Shown: positions 31,285 to 43,273 of the stretch, piece after piece | How positions within the stretch are numbered: the stretch's first letter is position 1 | Layout of the letters: every line of letters begins with the position of its first letter | Made by a program: the position numbers and the translations under genes | The notes under the pieces: model-generated | Databases searched by the model: none | What the model saw: only the letters and a program-made list of their open reading frames with translations | What the model was told of the DNA's origin: nothing | Source: Inia geoffrensis | Taxonomy: Eukaryota > Chordata > Mammalia > Artiodactyla > Iniidae | Assembly: GCA_036417435.1 (NCBI GenBank) | Contig: CM070907.1 | Location: 56,094,001-56,158,000 of the forward strand | DNA: 64,000 bases | Reading direction: 5' to 3'

Positions 31285-31430
31285 ATGTTATTTGCTTAAT
31301 GGTTATTCTCAGATGGAGGGATGTGGGGGTGAATTCTTATTTTCTTCTTTGAATTTTTCAGCCTTTTTTGACTTATTACAAACACGGTCCACTTAAACAA
31401 AAGTGATAACCATCCCTCCAAAAAATAAGA
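31285..31430 (+). repeat. Old L1M 3' UTR fragment
   Basis: 'atggttattctcagatggag' and 'attcttattttcttctttga' followed by T-rich text fit the old L1 3' end ('gtggttatctctgggtggtgg...tttattttcttctttgtgc'). Confidence 0.5.
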
Positions 31431-31469
31431 AATGCAACTGATCTGTATATGCTAAGATGGAACTACCTC

Positions 31470-31560
31470 CATGGTTTATCTCATAGGATTGTGGTGCACA
31501 AAATCATAAGGACTTTGAACTGTGCCTGGCACATAAGCATTCAAATATTACCTATTATCA
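31470..31560 (+). repeat. MIR 3' end
   Basis: 'atctcataggattgtggtgc' and 'gaactgtgcctggcacataa' match the sense MIR 3' half. Confidence 0.7.
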
Positions 31561-32429
31561 TACTGTTCAGTGAAATATAATAAGATGCAAGACAGGGTAA
31601 ACGGAGCAGTATGGGGTGAACAAGTTACTTATTTTTCATTGAATACTACTACCCTGCCCGGGTTCCTCAGAAAAGAGTTTGGGACCAAACGCACCTGCTC
31701 TATCAGGTGCTGAAATCTCTGAGCAGAGGGAGGGGAAGAACACTAGTGAGGCAGGGTAAGAAGGAAAGCAAACACAAGGCTGTGCATTAACAACCTGGCT
31801 ACAGTTAAACATGAAAACAGCCAACTGCATGATCATTCAGAATGTTTCAAGCTGGATGATACAGAGCTGCTGTAGCTAAGAACAAGGTCAGTGAGGAATG
31901 GAGGGGGAATGACAGGGGAGAAAGGCAGACGGTGAGTAATTTACCTGCTGGCTCCTACCCTTCACCAGCAGAGGTGTTAAGTGCCCCCATCTCCCAACAT
32001 CCAGGCTGTGCTACCCAGCCCCTCTGGATAGTCCCTGGGGAGAGCACACCCTACATTTGAATCTGGAAGAGGCAGGAGGAACCAGAGCCTTCTTGGGTCT
32101 GGTCAGACAGAGCTTAGGCCTGTGAGGGGCCATGGCTCTCTCCACAGTGGGCACGACAGAGACATACCAGAGCCCAGCCCTCACCCAGGGAGGCTGAGAT
32201 GTCCAGCAGTGTTAGGAAATGAGGAAAAAGCCCCAGCAGCTGAGACTTGCCATTGAGCCAGCCCACTAGGGCCTGGGGGGCAGGTGGCACCAAGGAAATC
32301 TGTGTAGGTACATTAACTGAGTCCCATACAACACATAACACTTGTGTATAGAATGGGACTCGCACCCCCATGTATGTATTATTTTTTTTAAACATTAGAA
32401 AAAACTGTACTTGGTCTATACTCAGTGGC
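31561..32429. other. Unassigned non-coding DNA
   Basis: Non-repetitive and relatively GC-rich. A 119-codon minus-strand frame at 32114-32473 shows no recognisable domain and extends into MIR sequence, so I do not call it. Confidence 0.35.
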
Positions 32430-32580
32430 CTAATGCAAAGGGCAAGGACTTGGAGCCAGAAAATCCTATTCACCTAGTACTTGCTGGGAAACTTTGGGTG
32501 GGTTGCTCATCCATGTAATCAGGCTATTACACGGTTATTGTGAAGATTAAATGAGCTCAGGTGGCTAAAACAGATGTTAC
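32430..32580 (+). repeat. MIR
   Basis: 'caaggacttggagccagaaa', 'ctgggaaactttgggtgggt' and 'tgtgaagattaaatgagctc' follow MIR in order. Confidence 0.65.
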
Positions 32581-32734
32581 TCTCTGACAGACATGGCTCT
32601 GCCTCCTCTTACCTAAGAGGGGGGGATTCTTTTCCTTCCCTTATTCCATCTCCCCTCCATGCTCCTCCAGGAGGTCTCAGGTTACACTACTAACATTAGT
32701 CTGCTTAGCATTATTTATATTATGGTTATTCACT

Positions 32735-32850
32735 ATACTGGGAGCTCCTTAGGAAGAGGGTGATTATTTGACTCTCTGGTGTCCCCTTTTGGTGCCTAGG
32801 ACAGCTATGCTCACATCTGGGGCCAAGTACATGCTTGCTGAATGAATCAG
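32735..32850 (+). repeat. L2 3' end
   Basis: 'actgggagctccttaggaag' and 'gcttgctgaatgaatcaga' fit the L2 terminus. Confidence 0.6.
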
Positions 32851-32979
32851 AACTCCAAACACCAATTCTTAAGGGAGATAACTTTTCATGTGACTATTAG
32901 TAAAGTCACTTAAAGGGCCCATGAGACTTCTTAAACATAGTCTAACATCTGTTCTGGTTAGAAAGGTAGAAAAAGAAAA

Positions 32980-33155
32980 AATCAAAGGCTTTGAAGTTAG
33001 GCAGATTTGCATTCAAATCCCAGTACCATCTACAGGGGTGATATTTCAGTAAGTGGCACAAATCCTCTAAAACTTTAGTTCCCTTAAATATAAAATGAGG
33101 ATCCTACTTCATTTAATAGGGTTATTGTAAGAACTGAAATTACATAATACAAACC
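32980..33155 (+). repeat. MIR
   Basis: 'ggctttgaagttaggcagat', 'gcattcaaatcccagtacca' and 'tataaaatgaggatcctact' cover a near-complete sense MIR. Confidence 0.7.
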
Positions 33156-33659
33156 ATGCCTCAGGGCACTCTTATCCCCCTACACACTCCTCCTGACCAA
33201 GGCTGCATAGCCCCACATCTCCTAAAAGGTCTCAATCTTTTCCTAATCTCCAAGAATACTTTTCTGCAGGAGAGGCCCTGTGAACCCAGGTGAGGGAGTG
33301 GTTTATGCAGCTATGTTGATGACACAGTTTCTTTCCAGTAGCCTAGAAGATTCTCTCACTGGTCGGATGGGCCCACACCCCCTGGGAGGCTCCAAGGGGA
33401 GGACACTTGAGCCCTGCAAACAGCATCCTTCCACTCATTTCCTTCTTTTCTGATAAGCCTCTGACAACAGAGAGACCAAATGACCTGTTTTCCTTTCTAG
33501 GAAAAAGAAACTACTTTGAAACACTTCGCGGATCTTCCAGAGTACTGATTACCTTCATTGTTAGTGTTGCTGCTAAAGATTATATAGACAGCAGCAACAG
33601 AGCAGGTTCAGCAGCAGTTCACTCTGTGTTTTGAAACTTTTGGTACAAGCTGACTTTCG
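33156..33659. other. Unassigned non-coding DNA
   Basis: An acceptor-like 'tgttttcctttctag' lies at about 33487-33501, followed by an open frame to 33634. No protein similarity is recognised and there is no donor or companion exon in view, so it is not called. Confidence 0.3.
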
Positions 33660-33905
33660 GAGCACCACTGTTATTTCTACATTCCAGGTAGCAGCAGAAA
33701 GGGAAGAGCTTTCCCAGCTGGTTAAGGAGGAAATTCACCAGCAGCAAAGACAGAAGGAGCATAGGTCCCTGAAGACTCAATGGATCCATTATGCTAACCC
33801 TGGATACTAATCTCTGAACTTCTTTTATGTGAGAGAATAACCCTGGTATGTTTAAGCTGCTATAGCCAGGTTTCTCTCACTAGCAACCAAACAATTCTAA
33901 CCTAC
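33660..33905 (+). repeat. Possible LTR-like ancient repeat
   Basis: 'gaacttcttttatgtgagag' and 'gtatgtttaagctgctatag' then 'ccaaacaattctaaccta' resemble the end of the same general repeat type seen at 12765-13025. Family unproven. Confidence 0.35.
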
Positions 33906-35214
33906 TGAATGGTGGTCCACAATGTGGGCAACACACACACAGATGCAGGTAGGAAAATCATCAGGTACAGGTATTTGGGCGACTCTTTGGCAAATGTCCC
34001 AAGAGATGTAACAGAATGGCTTCGTTTTGGTGGTGGTGGTGATGGGGTGGAAAAGAAGAGATTTTGGTATGAGTGGCAGGTATCTGCTATTTTTTCCTCT
34101 TCTTTTCATTCAACACACTTTTACTAAATGTCAGCTCTGTGCCAGGCTTCGTACAAAACACCATCCTTTGTAGGTTGACCAGGTGCTTTCACAGTAGCCA
34201 CTGTTTCAGCTCCTACCCTCCTGCCTTTGCTTTAGACCTGCCAGGAACACTCACCGGAGGTGCCGAGAGAGCAAGAGCTTCCGCGACGCCTGACGTGGAT
34301 TGTAGCTGCGACCACAAAGCCAGTAAATAAGAAAGACGTTGAAGTCTTAGTTGACAGTATGGTAACGTGTTGCAAATAAATTTGACTAGCCCCTTAAGGT
34401 TCAACACTGGGTACTTAACTTGTGTTATTCCCAAGGCCCACTCTACCCCTCTAAATAAAAAACTCGTAAAAAGAATGTAAGAATTCCTCATTTTTCAGCT
34501 ATGTGCCTAAAGAGAAAAAGTATTGAGCAAGGAAAGGGAGAAAAAAACAGCTAAAATGGAGAGTGATATGTGTAACCTGAATAAATCCTAACAAATCTAA
34601 GTGCCTTAGGCCTGGGCAGAATGGAATTTAAAGACATTCCAGTAATCAAAGGTTAAAGAAGGAAAAAAAAAAAAAAGAATAATTCCAGTCTTTACTTGTG
34701 TTTCTCAATGGGTATAACCCATACTTTTATCTTCTCCTCACCAGTTACTGCAATTGTTCAGGGCATCTCACTCGGCAACCTACCTACCCAACCCTCAAAA
34801 CCCAGTTTTAGATTTGCACTCTCCTCTTTCTTCTTTATCCTTCAATTCTTTTCTGTGGAGATTCAGTGTGTCTCCCTGATTTTTACATTTGGACTCCGTT
34901 CGGCCTATTAGAACAAAGTAGAATCCTGGGAGAAGACCCAGAAAGCAAGAACCTGTCCACGTTAGGAACCAGGGAGAAAGCGTGTGTGGGGGAAACAGTC
35001 AATACTGATGTGAATGACTTTTCTCTGATATCCATACTACCTATACACAGCCAGGTCTAAAGCTGCCAGGTGGTTGTAATGATTCCCTCTAATCAAATTA
35101 GGGAGCCCCAGTCATAAAACAAAAAAGGTCAAAGGTTCTAAACGTAGAGATAAAAATCCTTTAATAGATACCGAAGGGGCCAAGACAAAAAAAAATTGCA
35201 AAAACATAAATACT
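33906..35214. other. Unassigned DNA with a small CpG cluster
   Basis: Seven CpG dinucleotides fall within 34255-34310, including a CRE-like TGACGTGG at 34291-34298. The cluster is too short to be a CpG island and is not inside a SINE I recognise. A run of A occurs near 34660-34677. No gene can be supported. Confidence 0.4.
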
Positions 35215-35295
35215 GAAGTAATACATGTAAACTGCTTAGAACACTATGCCTGGCATGGTACTCAATTAATGCAGCTATTATTATTGTTATTATAG
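35215..35295 (+). repeat. MIR 3' end
   Basis: 'acatgtaaactgcttagaac', 'actatgcctggcatggtact' and the (ATT)-rich end are the MIR terminus. Confidence 0.75.
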
Positions 35296-35370
35296 ACCCT
35301 CTCTATCTCCAGCTCCTTTGTTAGATTATCCATACATATTTCCATAACAGATTTACTACGTTGCGTAATA

Positions 35371-35544
35371 CAGTCGTCCCTCTGTATCCACTGGAGATTG
35401 GTTCCAGGAGCCCTGGCGGATAACAAAATCCAAGGATACTCAAGTTCCTTATAGTCAATATTAAACAGTGAATCACAATGAACACAGTTGGTCTTCTGTA
35501 ACCGTGGGTCTTTTTCATGTGCAGATAACGAGGGGTGACTACTG
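35371..35544. mobile_element. Tigger-type MITE (MER2/MER8-like)
   Basis: It starts 'cagtcgtccctctgtatcca' next to TA and ends 'gataacgaggggtgactactg', giving inverted termini. Internal 'ttggttccaggagccctggc' and 'tccaaggatactcaagttcc' are typical of this TcMar-Tigger MITE group. The 95-codon minus-strand frame here is repeat-derived. Confidence 0.75.
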
Positions 35545-36100
35545 TTCAATCCAAGGAGTGTAGCAGAATCGACAGCTCCCCTGAGGCCACGCTCTTTTTA
35601 TGCTTTGTTGCTCTAGCCCGGCACAGTGCCTGACACAGCTGGTATCAACACCTCCTTGTTGAAAGACTTGCTTTTGTTAAGTGAAACATTCCAGTCCCAG
35701 TTTACCTTCCATGAGGCCTCTTGGCAAAGGTTTGATACACCGGAAGGTTTGATTGAAGTAATACCGTATTATAGCACACAATAAACAGACCAGCCTTAGT
35801 CACACATTCCAGCAAGTGACTTAAGAAGCTGATCCACAGTTTGGTCTCATAATCCCAAAACACCAACTTCCTCAATAAAGATTTTCCATACAGTTGACTC
35901 CCATAGATGTCTCTCTGATCTCACGACCTCCTCACCAGCTCTCAAAGAAAAACAAAATTTTAAAGACCAGGGTCTTTAAACAACCTTATATTTGTCACAG
36001 GTGTGGCTTCTGTTGTGCCATTTCTGGACTCATTATAAAATGATGTCTGTGTAGGACCTTACGGTCCATGTCAACAAATACCTATGATAATGAAAGACCT
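35545..36100. other. Unassigned non-coding DNA
   Basis: No clear repeat was recognised. Confidence 0.35.
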
Positions 36101-36119
36101 GGGTGGGGTGGGGTGGGGG
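36101..36119 (+). other. Strong G-quadruplex motif
   Basis: Four G-runs of 3, 4, 4 and 5 are separated by single T loops. One-nucleotide loops favour a very stable parallel quadruplex. It lies just before a MIR and not in a recognised repeat. Confidence 0.85.
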
Positions 36120-36124
36120 TAGAT

Positions 36125-36225
36125 GTGAAGCCCTGGGTTCTAGTCCCAGGTCTGCCACTGACCAGATATGTTAGTCAAGTCATTATACTTCATGAATCAT
36201 CCATTTCTTAATGTATAAAATGATG
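36125..36225 (+). repeat. MIR fragment
   Basis: 'gccctgggttctagtcccag' and 'gtctgccactgaccagatat' are the MIR head and core. Confidence 0.7.
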
Positions 36226-36229
36226 ATTC

Positions 36230-36340
36230 ATTCAAATATTTGCTGAATGCCTATTATCTGCTAGGCATTATGCTGAATGCTAAAAATACAAAGATGAAAA
36301 AGAATATCCCGATTTTCCAGGTTTGGATATTCTATTGGAG
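36230..36340. repeat. Ancient L2/MIR-type motif
   Basis: 'tgctgaatgcctattatctg' and 'gctaggcattatgctgaatg' repeat the motif of 26235-26335 with more divergence. Confidence 0.4.
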
Positions 36341-37784
36341 TTGGAGAGGGATTGTATGCAACAATCAGTGTGGTAAGTACCATAATTCGAGGATATGCTG
36401 TGCTACAGGAGCACAAAGGTGAGACCCATTATTCTGGCTGAGTGGGTGGGTAGACGCATCAGGGAACTAAGAACTAAGAAAAAAACACACTAGGGCTTTA
36501 TTAATTCTGTGCGTACAACAGGCAGAGGGGTGGGGAGGGACACAAATGCCAGAATGCAGTTGCTAAGCTAGATCTCAAATCAAGGACAGATCGAATCCAT
36601 TCAGATATTGTTTTAATGGCAGTGTTTAACGAAAATTCTATTTCACACATAGGGACGTGTGTACCAAAGGGAAGACCACAAACCACACACTTTCCAATAT
36701 TCAGGCATTTGAATTAAGCTACCATTGTGAAATATTCTCCTCCATCATATTAACCTTTCGAAATCAAAGGCTACAAGTGTTCACTTTGATTCTGAAGTAG
36801 TCTGACTTTTGTCTTTTGATCCAGGTATAGTTTGAAGAATCCAAGACTCTGCTTCTATATGTCTTTTCAGTTTCACAGACATGGGGGGATGTTTTTGTTG
36901 TATAATTCTTCATATCGAAAAAAGCATTTAACTGTACACCAAATATATGGTAAAATTACAGAGACAGACGCATCAGCAGACCAGCAATCACTAAAGAGGT
37001 TAACGACATATCGAGGTATCGTTCCCAATGTGGCCGGTGACGTAGAGGCGAAATCTTCAGGTTTATCTATTACAAATGAGTTTCAGATCCAATCCTAGAA
37101 TCGGGTATTCATCTGAGCTAGAGAGAGAGGCAGAGAAAGGGCCCCAGAACTGGGCCACCCCAAAACCTGTGAAGCTTACAAGAGCCAGTGAGTGATGTGT
37201 CCTTCCATCTCCCTCTTTGATTCAGTGACTGATGCATCACACACAGTGCTCTTGTTTCTCTCTGGGAGCCTTACAACCCTGAAATCCTGCCAGGTTGTCC
37301 TAGCTCTTCACTCAGGAAAGTGTATTCCATTCAGAACCCACATACACAGACTCTCCTACCACATGAACTGAGACCCTCCCACCCTTCTGCCAAATCACCT
37401 TCAGTATGTTGGAGGAAGTCACTTTTGTGCACTCCAGACTCACGTCTGACAGATCTGACAGAGGGAAGCTTATTTAAACTCAAGTGTTTAAAAGTTCAGT
37501 ATGCAGGTATGACAAAGGGACATGTGGGGAAAATGTTAATAGTAGGTAGGTGAACAGGACCAGACAGGCAGGGAGACTATTTCCCCCTTAGAACTGTGCT
37601 CCCTGGATCGTAAGTAGGTTATTTCTGCCTTAGATTATACTAAGATGGGCTTGTTTCTTTGAGAGCTAAATGCATACAACCCAGATGTGAACCCAAGAAT
37701 GAAGATTCCTGAAGTGAAATGTCTGCCTGTTTCGGCACTAAACCAAAAGTGTCCACTAATAATGAATAACACATTTTAATAAAG
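36341..37784. other. Unassigned DNA with a second CpG cluster
   Basis: No repeat was recognised over about 1.4 kb. Seven CpGs lie at 36969-37050, with a TGACGTAG at 37038-37045. The 88-codon frame at 36832-37098 covers the cluster but its translation matches nothing I know. It is a reasonable place to look for a conserved element. Confidence 0.4.
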
Positions 37785-37970
37785 AGAGCTAACACTGATA
37801 TAGTACTTGCAGGTACTTTAAGTGCTTTATATATTAGCTCATTTAACCCTCACAACAAACCCTATGAGCTAGGTTCTATCACTAGCCTCAGTTCATGGAT
37901 AAATAAACTGAAGCACAGAATACGTTGCCTAGTTGGTAGTTAGTGGGATTCAAATACAGGTCACCCAGTT
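37785..37970 (-). repeat. MIR
   Basis: 'ttaagtgctttatatattag', 'ctcatttaaccctcacaaca' and 'gtgggattcaaatacaggtc' give a near-complete antisense MIR. Confidence 0.8.
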
Positions 37971-38117
37971 CTTGCTACAACTTTTTTTGCTACTTAAGCA
38001 AAACACTGTGTTCTCCAGTTTTAGGTCAACACACAAACATTTCTGTTTATTTTAGAGAGAATACATCCTTTGTCTACTATGGGATGAGACAAGAATATCC
38101 TTATAGGTCTGGAAGAA

Positions 38118-38275
38118 CCTAGGTTTCAAGTTCTAAACATATTTTTTGGCCATGCCATGTGGCTTGTGGGATCTGAGTTCCCCAACCAGGGATTGAACAC
38201 AGGCCCCCTGCACTGGGAGTGTGGAGTCTTAGCTACTGGACCACCAGGGACTTCCCCCTAGGTTTCAAGTTCTAA
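38118..38275 (-). mobile_element. Short tRNA-head SINE with 19-bp TSD
   Basis: The antisense body at 38137-38256 runs from 'ttttttggccatgccatgtg' to the head 'ccaccagggacttcccc'. The perfect TSD 'cctaggtttcaagttctaa' lies at 38118-38136 and 38257-38275. It belongs to the same short lineage as 3241-3324 but keeps its short A-rich tail. Confidence 0.92.
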
Positions 38276-38389
38276 TCCAGGCTCCTGATAGGGGACAGAT
38301 GGTGGGAGTGACCAGGGGAGGAAGAGGGAATGGCATGCCAACCAGGAAAGTGTAGCTTACTTCATTCCGAGAGCATGGTACACTTTGGA

Positions 38390-38580
38390 GACAAGTGGAC
38401 CCACCTTTGGCTCCTGGCTCCATCACTCGGATATCTGGTGGTCCCGGGTCAGTTTCTTAGCCTGAGCTTGTTTCTGGCTGAAATGGCAATATTATCTACC
38501 TCACAGTATTATAGTAAAGATGAAATGAGAGGTAATAGGCTAAAACACGCAAAAGTTACTTACTACATAGTAAGTGAACA
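38390..38580 (+). repeat. MIR
   Basis: 'tggctccatcactcggatat', 'gtcagtttcttagcctgagc' and 'tactacatagtaagtgaac' follow MIR in sense order. Confidence 0.65.
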
Positions 38581-39235
38581 ATACGATTCACACTTAACTT
38601 TCCCCCCTACATTCCTATTTCCTGCTCCCCACCCTGATTAGAGAGAGAAGGAGAATAAATCTGCTTAGGAAGAAAGCAATACCAAATAACTATGGACACT
38701 TGTTTTACTATTCGGCACCATTTGGGGAAAATTGTTCTTCATGTCATGCAGACATGATCCTGGGTGGCGCTGCCACTCATACCCCTCCCCGTCTACCAGG
38801 CAAGTCTCAGGTGGAGCATGTGTGGCCCGGATCTGACCAACCAAGTTCTCCAATCCCTGGCCACAGCCCTTGAGCCAGAGGTGGAACTATGACCCAAGTT
38901 GTTAGTGTCCTTCCCCAAGATTTTTTAATTTGGAGTTTCAGGAGTAGGGACCTTGCCTTTCGGGTCACAGAGACAGGAGGACTGGAGGCTGCAGGTGACC
39001 TTCTTTCCTATCACCTAGAGAAAAGAAATTCAACCACAGACAAGCAGCGATGAGACCCAAGGAGAGCCCTGGGGGCACTGAAATCGGATTCTGGTGTATA
39101 AAGCCCTCAGAGTTGCCCGGGGATCTAGAACATTTCCTTCAACTTTCTGAGCTTCCTTACTACATTTCCAAAACATTCCTAGCTTTTTGCTTGTTTGTCT
39201 GAGGTAGTTTCTGTCATTGGTAATTCGAAAAGTCC
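38581..39235. other. Unassigned non-coding DNA
   Basis: Nothing recognised. Confidence 0.35.
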
Positions 39236-39430
39236 TTAAAGCATGAATTTATATTTTATGCCAGACTTTCTGCAAGGTGCTTTACGAGCTCCCATGCAAT
39301 CTTCACAGCAGCCCTGACAGGGAGGCACTGGTTCTTTCTCCCTTTTCACTCCAAGTGCACAGCTACAACAGTGCGAACCCCTGTATAAGTCTAGGCTCAG
39401 AGTACAGGATTGGTAGTCACTTTCTGTAAC
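39236..39430 (-). repeat. MIR, diverged
   Basis: 'tgcaaggtgctttacgagct', 'ccatgcaatcttcacagcag' and 'ctccaagtgcacagctacaa' resemble the antisense MIR. Confidence 0.5.
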
Positions 39431-40555
39431 CAAATCACACCCACACACCACACCAACTAGAGTTTATTTAGACTGCACCTTTTAGGTTGCATGCCCAATC
39501 CAAAATAATCATGGTGGCCAGGGGGATGGAACTTGCTGACTGGCCAAACCTTAAGGGTGGATGGAGCCAGCATCCCCAGAACCACACAGATGTCTTAAAG
39601 AAATTAAGGCACTGCTAGGATGGAGAAAGGGGGAAGTGGCTTCAGGAGCAGCAATCAGCAAGTGTTCACTACATACTCAAAAGGAATAATAGAATAAACA
39701 AGTTTTTTAAGATGATCTAGATTTCTGAACCATCTGATCAATAACTCCTTTTGCTCACATTATTGTGATCTCATACTTCTTCAGTCTAATTTAGGGCTGT
39801 TTTCCTCCAGAGGCTTCAGTTATTCTCCCTCAGGGAAGCTGGTTAGTTTATCAGTGACTCTCTAAACACTCCAGAGTACCAAATTGAAACGCGGATTCGG
39901 TAAGAGAATTAAGAGATCTCAATGCACTTTCCAGAAGCTAAACCTGATTAAAAGCATATCCCACTTGACTCAATTAAAATGTCCTTGGCTGTCTCCTTGC
40001 CCTGGCTTCCTCCTTAGTAAGCATAAACCTAAAATTATGGGGAAATAAGAAAGGTGAGCCTTTCCTTTAGGAAAGGGTTTTACTACCCACTTAACCAACA
40101 AAACAGATCTCCCACTGGTTGGACTGACAACAGTGAGCAAACGGGATTTTTACAGAAATTTCTATTAGAATGTAATGAGAAGATGATATAGGTTTCTAGC
40201 TCTTGACTGGGACTCAGGAGATGTGCCTTCTAGATCTAAGACCCAAGCTAACTCACTTTGAGCTCTTGAGTAGAAAGTACCTGGATTTTAAAGTTGAACA
40301 GATGTTCACTGTTTACTTCCATGGTGAGAGATAGCCCATCTTTCATCATGACTGCCATCTTGAACAAGACCCGTCTTCCTCTGAGCCTCATTTCCAGACT
40401 TATAAAAATGAGGGTGCCCCAATCCACCTCATTAGTCTGAATCGATGATGAAATAAAGTTTAGCTGTGATTCACGTGTATTACCAGAACATGCATTACTC
40501 GAATATTTGAAAAGAATATGAATTCTGCAGTCGTGGAACACAACTAGGCCCATTT
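39431..40555. other. Mostly unassigned non-coding DNA
   Basis: Part of 40205-40440 ('gggactcaggagatgtgcct', 'ctgagcctcatttccagact') may be a diverged MIR. The 101-codon minus-strand frame at 40248-40553 covers it and is not a gene. Confidence 0.35.
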
Positions 40556-42540
40556 AGGTGTTTGCAGTTTTGGCGATTATGAATAAAGCTGCTATAAGCA
40601 TCCTTACACAAGCCTTTTTTTTTTTGGAGGGCTACAACTATAGTTGAGTCTTGCATTTTTTTACCCAATGTGACAATCTCTGTCATTAGTGTTTAGTTCA
40701 TTTATATTCAATATATTTATTGATATAATTGGGTTTAAGTAGACTTTATTTCTGTTTCTCCTTTCTGTCTTCTTTTAATCAAGTTTTCCTTTTTTCTTTT
40801 TTTTTTTAGCTTTTATCCCCTTCTTGTTCCTCCATCCTTCCCTCCCTTTCTTTAGTGCTTGTTTTAGAGATTATAATATACACCCTGAATTTATCACAGT
40901 GTATCTTGAATTAATATTATATCACTTTAAATTATAATGCAAGAAACTTTCAAATTCCATTTACACCCCATTCCATCCTCTGTGCTATTTTTTATATATG
41001 TATTTGCTGCCATATATTTCACTTCTGTATATGCTACAAACAATACACTGTTATTATTTTTGGTTTCAAGTATCAATTTACTTTAAAAAACTGACAAAGA
41101 TAATTTTTTAGATTTAGTGACATATTTATCATGTCCTAGGCCCACCCTTCCTCCCTTCCTATAGAATTAAATTTGCATCTGGTATCAATTTCCTTTGGCC
41201 TGAATTACTTCTTTTAGTATTTCTTTTATTGTGAGTCATCTAGTAACAAAATTTCTGTTTTTGTTTTTTTTTAATCTGACAATGCCTTTATTTTGCATAT
41301 ATATATATTTATATAAACTGGATATAGAGTCTAGGATGTAGTTTTCTTTGTTCAGGACTGCAGAGATGTCATTACATTAACTTCTGGCCTCCACCATTTC
41401 TGAAAAAAGTTGGCTGTCATTCTGGTAATGTGTGTATATGTGTTTTCCCCTCTGACTGCTCTAAGGATTTTTTCTTTGTCTTGTTTTTTTAGCAGTTTGA
41501 GCATGACGTGCCTAGGTATGTTCTTCCTTGTGTTTATACTGCTTGGAATTCATGGAGTTTCTAGGATCTGTGGGTTGCTGTTTGTCATCAACTTTGGCAA
41601 AATTTCAGCTAATATTCCTTCAAATATTTTTTCTGCCCTAGTCTCCCCTTTCCTCCTCCTCTCCCTCTCCCTTCTTCTTCTGGAACTCCAATTATACATA
41701 TGTTAGATTTCTTGATATTACCTCACAAGTCACTGAACTTCTATTTACTTTCTTTTCAATCTTCTTTTCTGTACTTCCATTATCTTTCTCTGAAGAGTGG
41801 CTTTTATTCCACCAGGCAGTTAAGTTACTGAAGGATAACCTTGAACTTGTGAAGGCTTTATTTTATGCTTCGTTGGGACAGGTCTATTTTGGTATTGCCC
41901 TTAGTCCTAGGGTAATGCCCGTTGGGGATATAACCTTTAATTCTAAACTGCAGTCCTTCTAGGGTTTCAATGAAAAGCTTCCGGTCTTTATCATACCCTC
42001 CAAGCTAGCAGGTCTCTAACAAGGTATGAAATCTGTCTCCCCTGTGTTGAGCAGCAGCTGAAATCTCAGATCAGCAATGTCAGCCTTCCAGTGGTTATTT
42101 CCTCCTTGGGTCCTGAAAGTCTCACTCATCCAAGTACAATTCAGAGGTCAACCAAATATGTGAGGGGTGTTTATGCACAGGCTCTGCTGTTCCCCTCTTC
42201 TAGGATTTTTCCTTTCAATTTCCAGTTGTTTTGTCAAGCCCCAACTCTTCAGGCAAAGAGTACAGCTTTCTATTTAAGTTCCAGTCACTTTGCCTTGTGC
42301 ATACTGGGGGATAATAATACCCTCAGAAGAAAAGCCACATAACTGTGGCTCTCACCCACATTTTATATCTTTTCCTTAGTTTTTAGAGTCAAATCCTCTC
42401 TCATTTCCATCCACTCTGGGTGCTCTTCAGTGACTTCAAACAATTGTTTTCACATATTTTGTTTAGAGTTTATAATTATTTTTTCCGTAGAAGATTTAGT
42501 CTGATAAAAGGTACTTCTCCATTACCAGGAATGCAACTTC
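40556..42540 (-). mobile_element. Old L1M, antisense, about 2 kb
   Basis: 'gcagttttggcgattatgaa' then 'aataaagctgctataagc' is the antisense ORF2 end. It is followed by 'ttcatttatattcaatatat', 'agcagtttgagcatgacgtg', 'ggaattcatggagtttctag', 'cttcaaatattttttctgcc' and later 'gatttagtctgataaaaggt', typical of old L1M segments. No frame is intact. The 98-codon hydrophobic frame at 41410-41706 is L1 antisense sequence. Confidence 0.65.
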
Positions 42541-42685
42541 TCCCACCTCAAAATTTAACGATGAAAAGTTCCAAACTCATATAAGAGAAATCATCTTCAA
42601 TTCAGACATACATAAAAATGGTATGGAGAAAAAGTGTTTGAGGCTCTAAAACAATACATTATTCAGTTACCTAACCACTTAATTC
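42541..42685. other. Spacer, unassigned
   Basis: A short AT-rich stretch lies between the old antisense L1M and the younger sense L1. Confidence 0.3.
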
Positions 42686-43273
42686 CATTTCTCCAAAGAA
42701 GGTATACAGATTGCCAACAAACACATGAAAGAATGCTCAACATCATTAATCATTAGAGAAATGCAAATCAAAACTACAATGAGATATCATCTCACACCTG
42801 TCAGAATGGCCATCAACAAAAAATCTACAAACAATAAATGCTGGAAAGGGTGTGGAGAAAAGGGAACACACTTGCACTGCCGGTGGGAATGTGAATTAGT
42901 AGAGCCACTATGGAGAACAGTATGGAGGTTCCTTAAAAAACTACAAATAGAACTACCATATGACCCAGCAATCCCACTACTGGGCATATACCCTGAGAAA
43001 ACCATAATTCAAAAAGAGTCATGCACCAAAATGTTCACTGCAGCGCTATTTACAATAGCCAGGAGATGGAAGCAACCTAAGTGTCCATCATCGGATGAAT
43101 GGATAAAGAAGATGTGGCACATATATACAATGGAATATTACTCAGCCATAAAAAGAAATGAAATTGAGTTATTTGTAGTGAGGTGGATGGATCTAGAGTC
43201 TGTCATACAGAGTGAAGTAAGTCAGAAAGAGAAAGACAAATACCGTATGCTAACACATATATATGGAATCTAA
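42686..43273 (+). pseudogene. L1 ORF2 C-terminal remnant, open frame
   Basis: About 195 codons are open from the truncation point to the natural stop at 43271-43273, with the C-terminal ending Thr-His-Ile-Tyr-Gly-Ile. The cysteine-rich motif Cys-x3-Cys-x7-His-x4-Cys appears near 42839-42895. Only the RNA-binding C-terminal part of the roughly 1,270-residue ORF2 protein remains, without endonuclease or reverse transcriptase, so it has no retrotransposition activity. The intact frame indicates youth rather than function. Confidence 0.85.

Noticed and set aside
33487..33634. Acceptor-like site followed by an open frame, as a terminal exon
   Set aside because: The frame is only about 45 codons, unknown in sequence and without companion exons.
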